Positions 50,471 through 58,485 of a stretch of DNA of 64,000 nucleotides are shown here, in pieces (the stretch's first letter is position 1; every line of letters starts with the position of its first letter). Both the position numbers and the translations under genes were made by a program. Under the pieces are notes generated by a model. It had not been told where the DNA came from. It made no database searches and saw nothing but the letters and a program-made list of their open reading frames with translations. This stretch comes from Methylomonas rapida (GTDB lineage: Bacteria; Pseudomonadota; Gammaproteobacteria; Methylococcales; Methylomonadaceae): assembly GCF_024360925.2 (NCBI RefSeq), contig NZ_CP113517.1, positions 3,886,001-3,950,000 of the forward strand. The letters run 5' to 3'.

Positions 50471-52117
50471 ATGTCCACTCCATCGATAGCTGCTCTTCCC
50501 AAAACCGGGCTTCCCGGCTTGCTCGAAAACTGGCGTAGCGATCTGCTATCCGGCTTTCTGGTGTTTTTGATCGCGCTGCCTTTGTGCCTGGGCATCGCGA
50601 TGGCATCCGGCTTCCCGCCAATGTCCGGCATCATCACCGCCATCATCGGCGGGGTGGTGGTGTCGCGTATCAACGGCTCCTATGTCACCATCAACGGCCC
50701 GGCGGCCGGTTTGATCGTAGTGATCGTCGATGCGGTGCAATCGCTGGGCCAGGGCGATGCGATGGCGGGCTACCGTTACACCTTGGCCGCCATCGTCGTA
50801 GCCAGCGTATTGCAAATTTTGCTGGGCATTTTCAAGGCCGGCAAGCTCAGCGCATTTTTCCCGTCTTCGGTCGTACATGGCATGCTGGCGGCGATCGGCA
50901 TCATCATCATGGCCAAGCAGGTTCATACCTTGCTCGGCGTGAAGCCGGAAGCCCAATCCCTGCTGGGCACCATCGCCGAGATTCCGCACTCATTGCTCAA
51001 CCTCAACCCCGAAGTGTCCTTGATCGGAGGGATCGGCTTGCTGTTGCTGATTGCCTGGTCGCTGATCAAACACCCGACCCTGAAGATGATCCCGGCGCCG
51101 CTGTTGGTGGTATTGACCGGTTTGGCGCTCGGCCAATATTTCGATTTGGACCATAGCCACCAATACCTGTTTTTACCAAATGCGGAAATCCTGCCGCATC
51201 ACGAATTCACCGTCGGCCCTGCGTTTTTGGTAGCCGTGCCACAAAACTTCCTGGCCGGCTTTTATTGGCCTGACTTTTCCAAAATTGCTACCTCCGAATT
51301 CTGGTTGGCGGTATTGACCATCTGGCTGGTCGGCAGTTTGGAAAGCTTGCTCAGTGCCTCGGCGGTCGACAAACTGGACCCTTACAAACGCAATTCGAAT
51401 TTGAACCGCGACCTGACCGCCGTCGGCATTGGCAACCTGATCGCCGGCATGATCGGCGGCTTGCCGATGATCGCGGAAATCGTCCGTAGCTCGGCCAACA
51501 TCAACAACGGCGCCAAAACCGCCTGGGCCAACTTTTTCCATGGTTTATTCCTGTTGATTTTCGTGGCCTTGTTTCCGAAGTTGATCCACGAGATTCCATT
51601 GACAGCGCTTGCGGCACTGCTGGTGTTCACCGGCTTTCGCTTGGCATCGCCTAAGGAATTCGCCAAAACCCTGGCCGTTGGCGTCGATCATTTCGCGGTA
51701 TTCGTGATTACCATTCTGGGTGTGTTGGCGACGGATTTACTGGTCGGCGTGGCCATCGGCATCGTGGTCGAACTGGGCATCCATCTCAGCCGCGGCCTGA
51801 AATTGAGCAACGCTTTTTCGATGGCCTACCACGTACATCAAACCGATGACGACACCTATCACATCGAAGTATCGGGTGCGGCGGTATTCTCCAATTTCAT
51901 CACCTTGAAAAGTTTATTGGCGGACTTTCCCACGGGCCAAAACGTATTCTTCGATCTTTCGGAGACCGACTTGATCGACCATACGGTGATGGAATTCATC
52001 CATCACTTCGCGGAAGACTACAACCAGGCCGGCGGCCACTGCGAAATCCTCGGTCTGGACAACCATGAGCGTTATTCGGCTCACCATTTGTCCGCCAGAC
52101 GCAAAATCGTATTGTAA
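50471..52117 (+). CDS. SulP-family inorganic anion transporter with STAS domain
   Basis: A 548-residue inner-membrane transporter. The SulP core (about residues 20-420) has DLLSGFLVFLIALPLCLGIA, GGVVVSRINGSYVTINGPAAG and SVDKLDP-like sequence (ASAVDKLDPYKRNSNLNRD). The C-terminal STAS domain is at about 450-540. SulP members carry sulfate, bicarbonate or other anions; substrate cannot be read from sequence, but closeness to dabAB makes bicarbonate attractive. ATG 50471 is chosen over an upstream ATG at 50387 that adds 28 non-conserved residues. PAP2 and DUF2490 genes follow closely. Confidence 0.9.
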   Translation: MSTPSIAALPKTGLPGLLENWRSDLLSGFLVFLIALPLCLGIAMASGFPPMSGIITAIIGGVVVSRINGSYVTINGPAAGLIVVIVDAVQSLGQGDAMAGYRYTLAAIVVASVLQILLGIFKAGKLSAFFPSSVVHGMLAAIGIIIMAKQVHTLLGVKPEAQSLLGTIAEIPHSLLNLNPEVSLIGGIGLLLLIAWSLIKHPTLKMIPAPLLVVLTGLALGQYFDLDHSHQYLFLPNAEILPHHEFTVGPAFLVAVPQNFLAGFYWPDFSKIATSEFWLAVLTIWLVGSLESLLSASAVDKLDPYKRNSNLNRDLTAVGIGNLIAGMIGGLPMIAEIVRSSANINNGAKTAWANFFHGLFLLIFVALFPKLIHEIPLTALAALLVFTGFRLASPKEFAKTLAVGVDHFAVFVITILGVLATDLLVGVAIGIVVELGIHLSRGLKLSNAFSMAYHVHQTDDDTYHIEVSGAAVFSNFITLKSLLADFPTGQNVFFDLSETDLIDHTVMEFIHHFAEDYNQAGGHCEILGLDNHERYSAHHLSARRKIVL

Positions 52118-52129
52118 GGAAGCCGCATC

Positions 52130-52831
52130 ATGATCTTGCTGCGCTGCCACTACGAATTGCTGACATGGCTGTCCCTGACCTTATCGACCACCTTGTTGTT
52201 CTGGTTTACCGACCTGGATCACAAGGCGGCGACGCTGTTTTACCACCCGGAGCTAGTGCGCGACGTCTGGCCCGAACAACATTGGTGGCTGTGGAAGGCA
52301 CTCTATGACTATGCTTTTCCCTTCACCGTGGGCGCCGGCATCCTGGCCTTCCTGCTGTACCTGGCCAGCCATATCCATGACGATGCCCGCATATTCAGAC
52401 GCCAAGCTCTTTATATCCTGCTGGTGATAGCGCTGGGACCCGGCATCTTGGTGAATCTGGTGGTGAAAGACCACTGGGGGCGTCCCCGGCCGGTTCACAC
52501 CAAGGAATTTGGCGGGAAATACGATTATGTTCCGCCGTTGAAAGTCGGCCAAACCCCGGACAAATCCTTCGTTTGCGGGCATTGCTCGGTGGGTTACGCC
52601 TTCTTTGGCTTGTATTTTCTGGCACAAAACTATAAGGCGCTTTGCTTGATTTTGACGTTAGGCCTGGCCGGGACGCTGGGATTGACCCGGATGACCGCCG
52701 GTGGTCATTACCTTTCCGACATTTTATGGTCGGGTTATCTGGTTTTTTTGGTGGCTTTTGCCCTGTATTACGGCTGGTATGGGCGTTGCTCTCAGCTAAC
52801 GGCCACATCGCCGCAAGCGGCCACCGGCTAA
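52130..52831 (+). CDS. PAP2-family membrane phosphatase
   Basis: A 233-residue protein with about six membrane helices. The three phosphatase motifs are present: KDHWGRPRP (motif 1), VCGHCSVGY (motif 2, where the usual PSGH is VCGH) and TRMTAGGHYLSD (motif 3, catalytic His and Asp). Substrates of the family are lipid phosphates or pyrophosphates such as undecaprenyl pyrophosphate and phosphatidylglycerol phosphate. AAGGA lies before the ATG. It begins 12 bases after the SulP gene and 33 before DUF2490, so one operon is likely. Confidence 0.9.
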   Translation: MILLRCHYELLTWLSLTLSTTLLFWFTDLDHKAATLFYHPELVRDVWPEQHWWLWKALYDYAFPFTVGAGILAFLLYLASHIHDDARIFRRQALYILLVIALGPGILVNLVVKDHWGRPRPVHTKEFGGKYDYVPPLKVGQTPDKSFVCGHCSVGYAFFGLYFLAQNYKALCLILTLGLAGTLGLTRMTAGGHYLSDILWSGYLVFLVAFALYYGWYGRCSQLTATSPQAATG

Positions 52832-52864
52832 AGCCAGTCAGTTACCAATTTCCTGGAGATCGAT

Positions 52865-53581
52865 ATGCCTGCGACTCTTGCAACACCCTTATTGCGCCTG
52901 TGGGTTTTGGCGATGCTATCCGTTTTTGCCATCCCAGTGTCCGCCGACGACCTTACCGAAGACTCCGGCGCCTGGCTGCAAGCCGTCACCGAAGGCAGCA
53001 TGGAGTTCATCGATCCTTCGCTGAAAAATGGCCGCATTTGGCTGGAAGGTCAATCGCGTTTCGACGGTGACTGGAGCCACTGGTATCAAGGCATGGTTCG
53101 CGCGGCAGCAGGTTACTCACTGAGCGACCGCGCCACGATTTGGGCCGGCTATACCTGGCTGCCGACGCAAAACATTGGCAAGGATTACATTGCTCAACAA
53201 GACATCTGGCCGGCGTTTCGTTATGTGTTGCCAACCGACATCGGCACCTTCACCTTCCGCACGATGTGGGAGACCAACTTTTTGCGCGGCGACCAACTGC
53301 GCGAACGCCCGCGGCAAATGATCAAATTCATGCACCCTTTCGAATTCGAGCCGCGTCTGAGCCTGATCGCCTGGGACGAAGCGTTTTACCGGGTCAATAC
53401 CACCGAATGGGGCGGCAAATCCGGTTTCGATCAAAACCGCGCTTTTGCGGGGTTAGGCTGGAGTTTCAACAAAAACGTGCGCACCGAAATGGGCTATCTG
53501 AACCAGATTGTCGATGACGCCAAGCATGAAAATGCCACCATGCGGCATTTGGCAATGGCTTCGGTGTTCGTCAACTTTTGA
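52865..53581 (+). CDS. DUF2490-type outer membrane protein
   Basis: A 238-residue protein with a signal peptide (about 1-27, ending VSA). The mature part alternates polar and hydrophobic residues (GRIWLEGQSRFDGDWSHWYQ, TFTFRTMWETNFLRG) and ends in Val-Asn-Phe, the terminal aromatic used by outer-membrane barrels. It resembles DUF2490 proteins, function unknown. GGAG lies six bases before the ATG. It is the last gene before the terminator at 53723-53750. Confidence 0.82.
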   Translation: MPATLATPLLRLWVLAMLSVFAIPVSADDLTEDSGAWLQAVTEGSMEFIDPSLKNGRIWLEGQSRFDGDWSHWYQGMVRAAAGYSLSDRATIWAGYTWLPTQNIGKDYIAQQDIWPAFRYVLPTDIGTFTFRTMWETNFLRGDQLRERPRQMIKFMHPFEFEPRLSLIAWDEAFYRVNTTEWGGKSGFDQNRAFAGLGWSFNKNVRTEMGYLNQIVDDAKHENATMRHLAMASVFVNF

Positions 53582-53722
53582 CAAACTCCGGCTGCCACGC
53601 ACCAACATCGTGAGCCGCAATGCTTCGAATAACAAACCCTTGTATTTCAATGCCTGGCTGACGTTTTAACGACTGTCGTGTGACTATGCTGTGCCTCACC
53701 GTTTCATAGTCGCCTCCCGCCT

Positions 53723-53750
53723 GACCGGCACCGAGGTGCCGGTCTTTTTT
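53723..53750 (+). terminator. Rho-independent terminator after DUF2490
   Basis: GACCGGCACC pairs with GGTGCCGGTC (10 bp, two-base GA centre, so a small loop after opening) and is followed by TTTTTT. It ends the SulP-PAP2-DUF2490 unit and separates it from the heme protein gene at 53771. Confidence 0.9.
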
Positions 53751-53770
53751 GATAGGAAAATCCAAACACC

Positions 53771-54505
53771 ATGCAAGCACCCCATCGCTATCAACGCTTT
53801 TGCGATATTTCCACCAGCGAACGGATTTTGAATACCGTGTTCCTGCTGACCATAGGCCTGGCTTACCTGATGGCCTTGATCAACATGGTCTACACCCACC
53901 AAGGCAGGGACGGCAAGCCCGGACTTTCGATAGAAGACATCGTCATCATGTATCACGGCTCCAATAACCAAACCCGGCTGGGTTCGGCGATCAACGGCAT
54001 CATGGAACCGAATTTGAAATACAAGAGCGACAAGGAAGTGATTTTGAAATGGATACAAGAGGGCGCGGAAGAAACGGGTTATCAGCAAGACATCGCGCCG
54101 ATCCTGAACCGCGACTGCACGCACTGCCACAACCCCGGCGAGAATCCTTCCTTGCCGGACCTGACTCATTACGCCGGCGTCGCCGAAGTGGCAAATGCCG
54201 GAGGGGCGACCTTACCGGCCTTGGTCAGAGTGTCCCACATCCACTTGTTCGGCATTGCCTTCATTTTGTATTTCATCGGCAAAATCTTCCTGCTGTGCGA
54301 CATGAACATTTACGTCAAGCGCATCGCCGTGGTGATCCCGTTCGTGGCCATGCTGTTGGACGTGCTGTCTTGGTTCATTACCAAGCATGTTGCCCAATTT
54401 GCTTATGTCGTGGTATTGAGCGGTGCATTGATGGGGCTGTCGATGGGGGTACAAATCCTGTTAAGCCTTTACCAAATGTGGTTCTATCGTAATAGCCGAT
54501 ATTAG
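53771..54505 (+). CDS. Membrane protein with one c-type heme motif
   Basis: A 244-residue protein. A membrane helix near the N-terminus (about 20-42) is followed by a periplasmic part with a single CxxCH (Cys116, Cys119, His120 in NRDCTHCHNPGENPSLPDL) and three or four more helices from about 155 to 238. The motif indicates covalent heme c, so the middle part should face the periplasm. Role and partners are unknown; a membrane electron-transfer or redox-sensing protein is possible. It lies between the SulP operon and mgtA, without clear link to either. Confidence 0.75.
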   Translation: MQAPHRYQRFCDISTSERILNTVFLLTIGLAYLMALINMVYTHQGRDGKPGLSIEDIVIMYHGSNNQTRLGSAINGIMEPNLKYKSDKEVILKWIQEGAEETGYQQDIAPILNRDCTHCHNPGENPSLPDLTHYAGVAEVANAGGATLPALVRVSHIHLFGIAFILYFIGKIFLLCDMNIYVKRIAVVIPFVAMLLDVLSWFITKHVAQFAYVVVLSGALMGLSMGVQILLSLYQMWFYRNSRY

Positions 54506-54537
54506 GGCCGCTTTTAAATGTCGAGGGGGAGCTTGTC

Positions 54538-57075
54538 ATGTCAATCAAACGCCTAGAAACCAAACCGACTGCACCGTTTTGGCACATACCGCTCCCCGCC
54601 TTGTTCACCCAACTGCAAAGCCAGGCGCAGGGACTATCCCAACAAGAAGCCGAACACCGTCTGAAACTCTACGGTCACAACCGTTTGCGCGATCACCACG
54701 CCGTCACAGCTTGGCAGTTGCTGCTAGGTCAATTCAAAAGCTCAATTATCCTGATTTTGTTATGTGCCACGCTGCTGTCGTTTTATCTGCACGACAAGCT
54801 GGATGCATTGATCATACTCGGCATAATCTTGATCAGCGCGTTGCTCGGCTTCTGGCAGGAAAAAGGCGCTGCGGATGCGGTTGGCAAGCTCATGGCCCTG
54901 GTGCAAATCCAATCCTCCGTGTTACGCGATGGCGTTCAGTCAGAGTTGCCAGCCGAGCATTTGGTGCCGGGCGATATAGTGACTCTGAGAGCCGGCGACA
55001 TCATCCCTGCCGATTGCCGATTACTTACGACTGATAATCTGTTCGTTGATGAAGCGATACTGACTGGCGAAAGCTATCCCGCCGAAAAATCACCCGGTGA
55101 TATTGCCATTGGCGTGAGTTTGAGCCAGCGCCACAATTGTCTTTGGATGGGGTCGCACGTGCAAAGCGGCAGCGCCACGGCACTGGTGGTGGCAACAGGA
55201 ACCCGTGGCGAATTCGGCAAACTCTCAGAGCGCATCAATCTCAAGGCGCCGGAAACCGAATTCGAGCGTGGCATACGCCGTTTTGGTTATTTGTTGATGG
55301 AAGTGACGCTGATTTTGGTAATACTGATTTTTGCCGTCAACGTTTATCTCGACAAACCGGTCATGGAGTCGTTTCTTTTTGCGCTAGCCTTGGCGGTAGG
55401 GTTGACGCCGCAATTGCTGCCCGCGGTTATTAGCGTTAACCTGGCCCATGGTGCCAAACGCATGGCCGAACAAAAAGTCATCGTCAAAAAACTGTCTGTA
55501 ATAGAGGACTTTGGCAGCATGAATGTATTGTGCTCCGACAAGACCGGTACCTTGACAATGGGCACAATACAACTCAAACAAGCGTTGGATGTCTTTGGAA
55601 AACCTAGCGAGAAAGTGGCGCGTTACGCCTATTTGAATTCGTATTTTGAAACCGGCTTCAATAACCCGATTGATCAGGCAGTCAGAGACTTCAAAACCTT
55701 CGATGTCGATCCGAACGGCAAAGTAGACGAAATTCCCTATGATTTCCATCGCAAGCGTTTGAGCATGTTGGTGGAGGACGGCGGCTTTAGCTTGTTGATC
55801 TGCAAAGGCGCGCTGGACAATATTTTAGCAGTCTGCAGCGAGGCTGAAGACGAACACGGCTCACGGCAACCGATAACCGCAGTTAGTGATGTCATACAGG
55901 CACGCTATGCGGATTACAGCAGTCAAGGCTTTCGCACGCTGGGGCTGGCTTACAAACCTATGCCCGGCAGCCGCACGATAACAAAGGCAGATGAAACTGA
56001 CCTGTGTTTTCTGGGCTTTTTGACCTTCATGGATCCTCCGAAGCCAGACTGCACGGAAACCATCGCCATGCTCAAGGCACAAGGCGTGACACTAAAAATC
56101 ATTACCGGGGACAATCGCTTAGTAGCAGAAACCGTGGCCGAACAATTGGGCCTGGACGGCAGAAAGCTAATGACCGGTGGAGAGATTGGCAGCATCAGTG
56201 AAAGCGCGCTGATCCATCAGGTGGCTAAGTTCAATCTGTTCGCAGAAGTAGAGCCCAATCAAAAAGAACGCATCATCGTCGCTTTGAAGAAGGCTGGCTA
56301 CGTGGTTGGCTACATGGGTGACGGCATCAACGACGTTTCCGCACTTCACGCCGCCGATGTCGGAATATCGGTAGACAGCGCCGCGGACGTCGCCAAGGAA
56401 ACCGCGCAAATCGTACTACTGGAAAAAAACCTTAGAGTGCTGCTGCACGGCATTCGTGAAGGCCGCCTCACTTTTGCCAACACCCTGAAATATGTATTCA
56501 TGGCCACCAGCGCCAACTTCGGTAATATGTTTAGCATGGCCGGTGCCTCGCTATTTCTGCCGTTCCTGCCGCTGCTACCCAAGCAGATTCTACTGACCAA
56601 TCTGCTGACTGATTTTCCAGAAATGACCATTGCCACTGACCATGTCGACGAAGACCTGTTGAACCGTCCTAGGCGCTGGAACATCCAATTCATACGCCGG
56701 TTCATGGTCGTATTTGGCATGATCAGTTCGCTGTTCGATTTTTTGACGTTCGCTGTGCTACTGACCTTGCAGGTTCCCGTCGAACAATTTCGCACCGGTT
56801 GGTTCACCGAATCGGTGATCTCGGCTGCCTTGATCGTCTTTGTGGTCCGCAGCCATTTCCCCATGTTCGCTAGTCGGCCTGGGAAATACCTCTTACTAGC
56901 CACAACCATGATCGTCGCGATCACCTTAGCCTTGCCTTATTCACCGGTAGCGAGTGCACTGAATTTTAGCCCACTACCCCTACATATTTTAGGCACCTTG
57001 GGTTTAATCATTTTGCTGTATTTGCTAAGTGCAGAGCTTGCCAAACGAATTTTCTATCGCCACGTCATTCCATAA
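54538..57075 (+). CDS. mgtA: Magnesium-translocating P-type ATPase
   Basis: An 845-residue P3B-type ATPase that imports Mg2+. The actuator loop TGES is in AILTGESYPAEK. The phosphorylated Asp334 is in SDKTGTLTMGTI. The hinge is GDGINDVSALHAADVGISVD. The C-terminal helices include LTNLLTDFPEMTIATDHVDE, typical of MgtA/MgtB. It is somewhat shorter than E. coli MgtA (898). GAGGGGGAG precedes the ATG. The acvB-mprF genes follow 33 bases later; magnesium import and lysyl-lipid formation are both low-Mg/cationic-peptide responses. Confidence 0.92.
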   Translation: MSIKRLETKPTAPFWHIPLPALFTQLQSQAQGLSQQEAEHRLKLYGHNRLRDHHAVTAWQLLLGQFKSSIILILLCATLLSFYLHDKLDALIILGIILISALLGFWQEKGAADAVGKLMALVQIQSSVLRDGVQSELPAEHLVPGDIVTLRAGDIIPADCRLLTTDNLFVDEAILTGESYPAEKSPGDIAIGVSLSQRHNCLWMGSHVQSGSATALVVATGTRGEFGKLSERINLKAPETEFERGIRRFGYLLMEVTLILVILIFAVNVYLDKPVMESFLFALALAVGLTPQLLPAVISVNLAHGAKRMAEQKVIVKKLSVIEDFGSMNVLCSDKTGTLTMGTIQLKQALDVFGKPSEKVARYAYLNSYFETGFNNPIDQAVRDFKTFDVDPNGKVDEIPYDFHRKRLSMLVEDGGFSLLICKGALDNILAVCSEAEDEHGSRQPITAVSDVIQARYADYSSQGFRTLGLAYKPMPGSRTITKADETDLCFLGFLTFMDPPKPDCTETIAMLKAQGVTLKIITGDNRLVAETVAEQLGLDGRKLMTGGEIGSISESALIHQVAKFNLFAEVEPNQKERIIVALKKAGYVVGYMGDGINDVSALHAADVGISVDSAADVAKETAQIVLLEKNLRVLLHGIREGRLTFANTLKYVFMATSANFGNMFSMAGASLFLPFLPLLPKQILLTNLLTDFPEMTIATDHVDEDLLNRPRRWNIQFIRRFMVVFGMISSLFDFLTFAVLLTLQVPVEQFRTGWFTESVISAALIVFVVRSHFPMFASRPGKYLLLATTMIVAITLALPYSPVASALNFSPLPLHILGTLGLIILLYLLSAELAKRIFYRHVIP

Positions 57076-57108
57076 GCAATTTGTCCATTTCTAGACGGAA
57101 ACATCACT

Positions 57109-58470
57109 ATGAAACTGCCGTTCCAACCCTTACTGATCGTACTTGCCAGCGCCTTACTTTGTATAACAGTGCTATGGCATATCAAGCATCGGTTGCCCTC
57201 GCCGCCTCTGCAAACCCAATTGAAAACCCGCTATTTTGGCGACGTGGTGGTGGCCAAACCGGATAAAGCCGCCGCCGGCTTGAGCCTGCTGTTCGTCAAT
57301 AGCCGGCAATTTGTACTGCAAGAGCTCGCAAAACAAATCGCCGCTCAAGGTAGCGCCGTGGCGATCATAGACAGTAACAAAGCCTTCAGGGAGCTTTCAG
57401 CCTCGTGCAATCATTTCCTGGACGCCACCGCGATAGCCGAACCGATGCAGCAATTGGCCGACTGGGCTGAAATCAAAGGCTACGAAAAAAGCATCATCGG
57501 CGGCATTGGCGATGGCGCCTTGCTGGCATTTTTAGCCGCACAGACCTACCCCAGCAAAAACACCGATTACTTATCGATCGATTTTTCCGTCCATGTTCCG
57601 AACAACGTCAATCTATGTCCGCCCTTCGAGATCGATCAATCCAGCCGCACATTGAAGTTTTCGCCCGACAGGGCCTCGCGTAATCACTGGCGCGTCGCCT
57701 GGACCGACCAACCGCCGGCTGAGACCGGCGTCTTCGTTCGAGCGCAGCCCAATGCGGATACCGTGATTGCCCCGTATGACACGCCATTGCCCCAAGTCAC
57801 GATCGACGAAATCAACAATTTGTTAGGCCAAAGCCATTCATCGGCGCCCCCGATGCCGATTGTGGAAGTGCCAGCAAACAAACCCTATTCGACTCTGACC
57901 TTGTTTTATTCCGGCGATGGCGGTTGGCGCGACCTGGATCGTTCCGTGGCCCAAGAAATGGGCAAAGCGGGTTTTCCGGTGGTCGGCATCGATGCCTTGC
58001 GCTATTTCTGGAAACACAAATCGCCCGAGCAAGCGGCGCTCGATCTGAGCACGACACTGGCTTATTATCGAAATACCCGCGGCATCAAGTCCTTCGCCCT
58101 GATCGGCTATTCCTTCGGCGCCGACATTTTGCCAGCCATCTACAATCGTCTGCCCAGCACGGATAAAAACGCGATCAAACAGTTGGTGTTACTGGCTCCC
58201 GGCGAACAAGCCAATTTCGAGATTCATGTCTCGGGCTGGCTAGGCAAGCAAGACGGCGAAGCGCCGCTGGCACCGGAATTGGCGCGGATACCGGCCGACA
58301 AAATCCTGTGCGTCTACGGCCAGGAGGAAAATACCCATCAAGGCTGCAAGAACCTGGAGAACACCGCCGCCAAATTACTGGAATTACCGGGCGGCCACCA
58401 TTTCGATCAAGACTATCCCAAACTGGCGCAACAGATCATGGATGTCTATCCCCGCCATACCTGGGAATAA
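57109..58470 (+). CDS. acvB: AcvB/VirJ-family lysyl-phosphatidylglycerol hydrolase
   Basis: A 453-residue periplasmic protein with an N-terminal membrane helix or signal (about 8-28). The C-terminal VirJ alpha/beta-hydrolase domain has TLTLFYSGDGGWRDLDRSVA and the nucleophile Ser335 in LIGYSFGAD, with a candidate His in LPGGHHFDQDY. In rhizobia and Agrobacterium AcvB/AtvA hydrolyses lysyl-phosphatidylglycerol made by the adjacent LpiA (MprF). The same pairing occurs here: mprF starts 15 bases after the stop. Symbol by analogy. Confidence 0.88.
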   Translation: MKLPFQPLLIVLASALLCITVLWHIKHRLPSPPLQTQLKTRYFGDVVVAKPDKAAAGLSLLFVNSRQFVLQELAKQIAAQGSAVAIIDSNKAFRELSASCNHFLDATAIAEPMQQLADWAEIKGYEKSIIGGIGDGALLAFLAAQTYPSKNTDYLSIDFSVHVPNNVNLCPPFEIDQSSRTLKFSPDRASRNHWRVAWTDQPPAETGVFVRAQPNADTVIAPYDTPLPQVTIDEINNLLGQSHSSAPPMPIVEVPANKPYSTLTLFYSGDGGWRDLDRSVAQEMGKAGFPVVGIDALRYFWKHKSPEQAALDLSTTLAYYRNTRGIKSFALIGYSFGADILPAIYNRLPSTDKNAIKQLVLLAPGEQANFEIHVSGWLGKQDGEAPLAPELARIPADKILCVYGQEENTHQGCKNLENTAAKLLELPGGHHFDQDYPKLAQQIMDVYPRHTWE

Positions 58471-58485
58471 ACCGAGGTTATCGCC

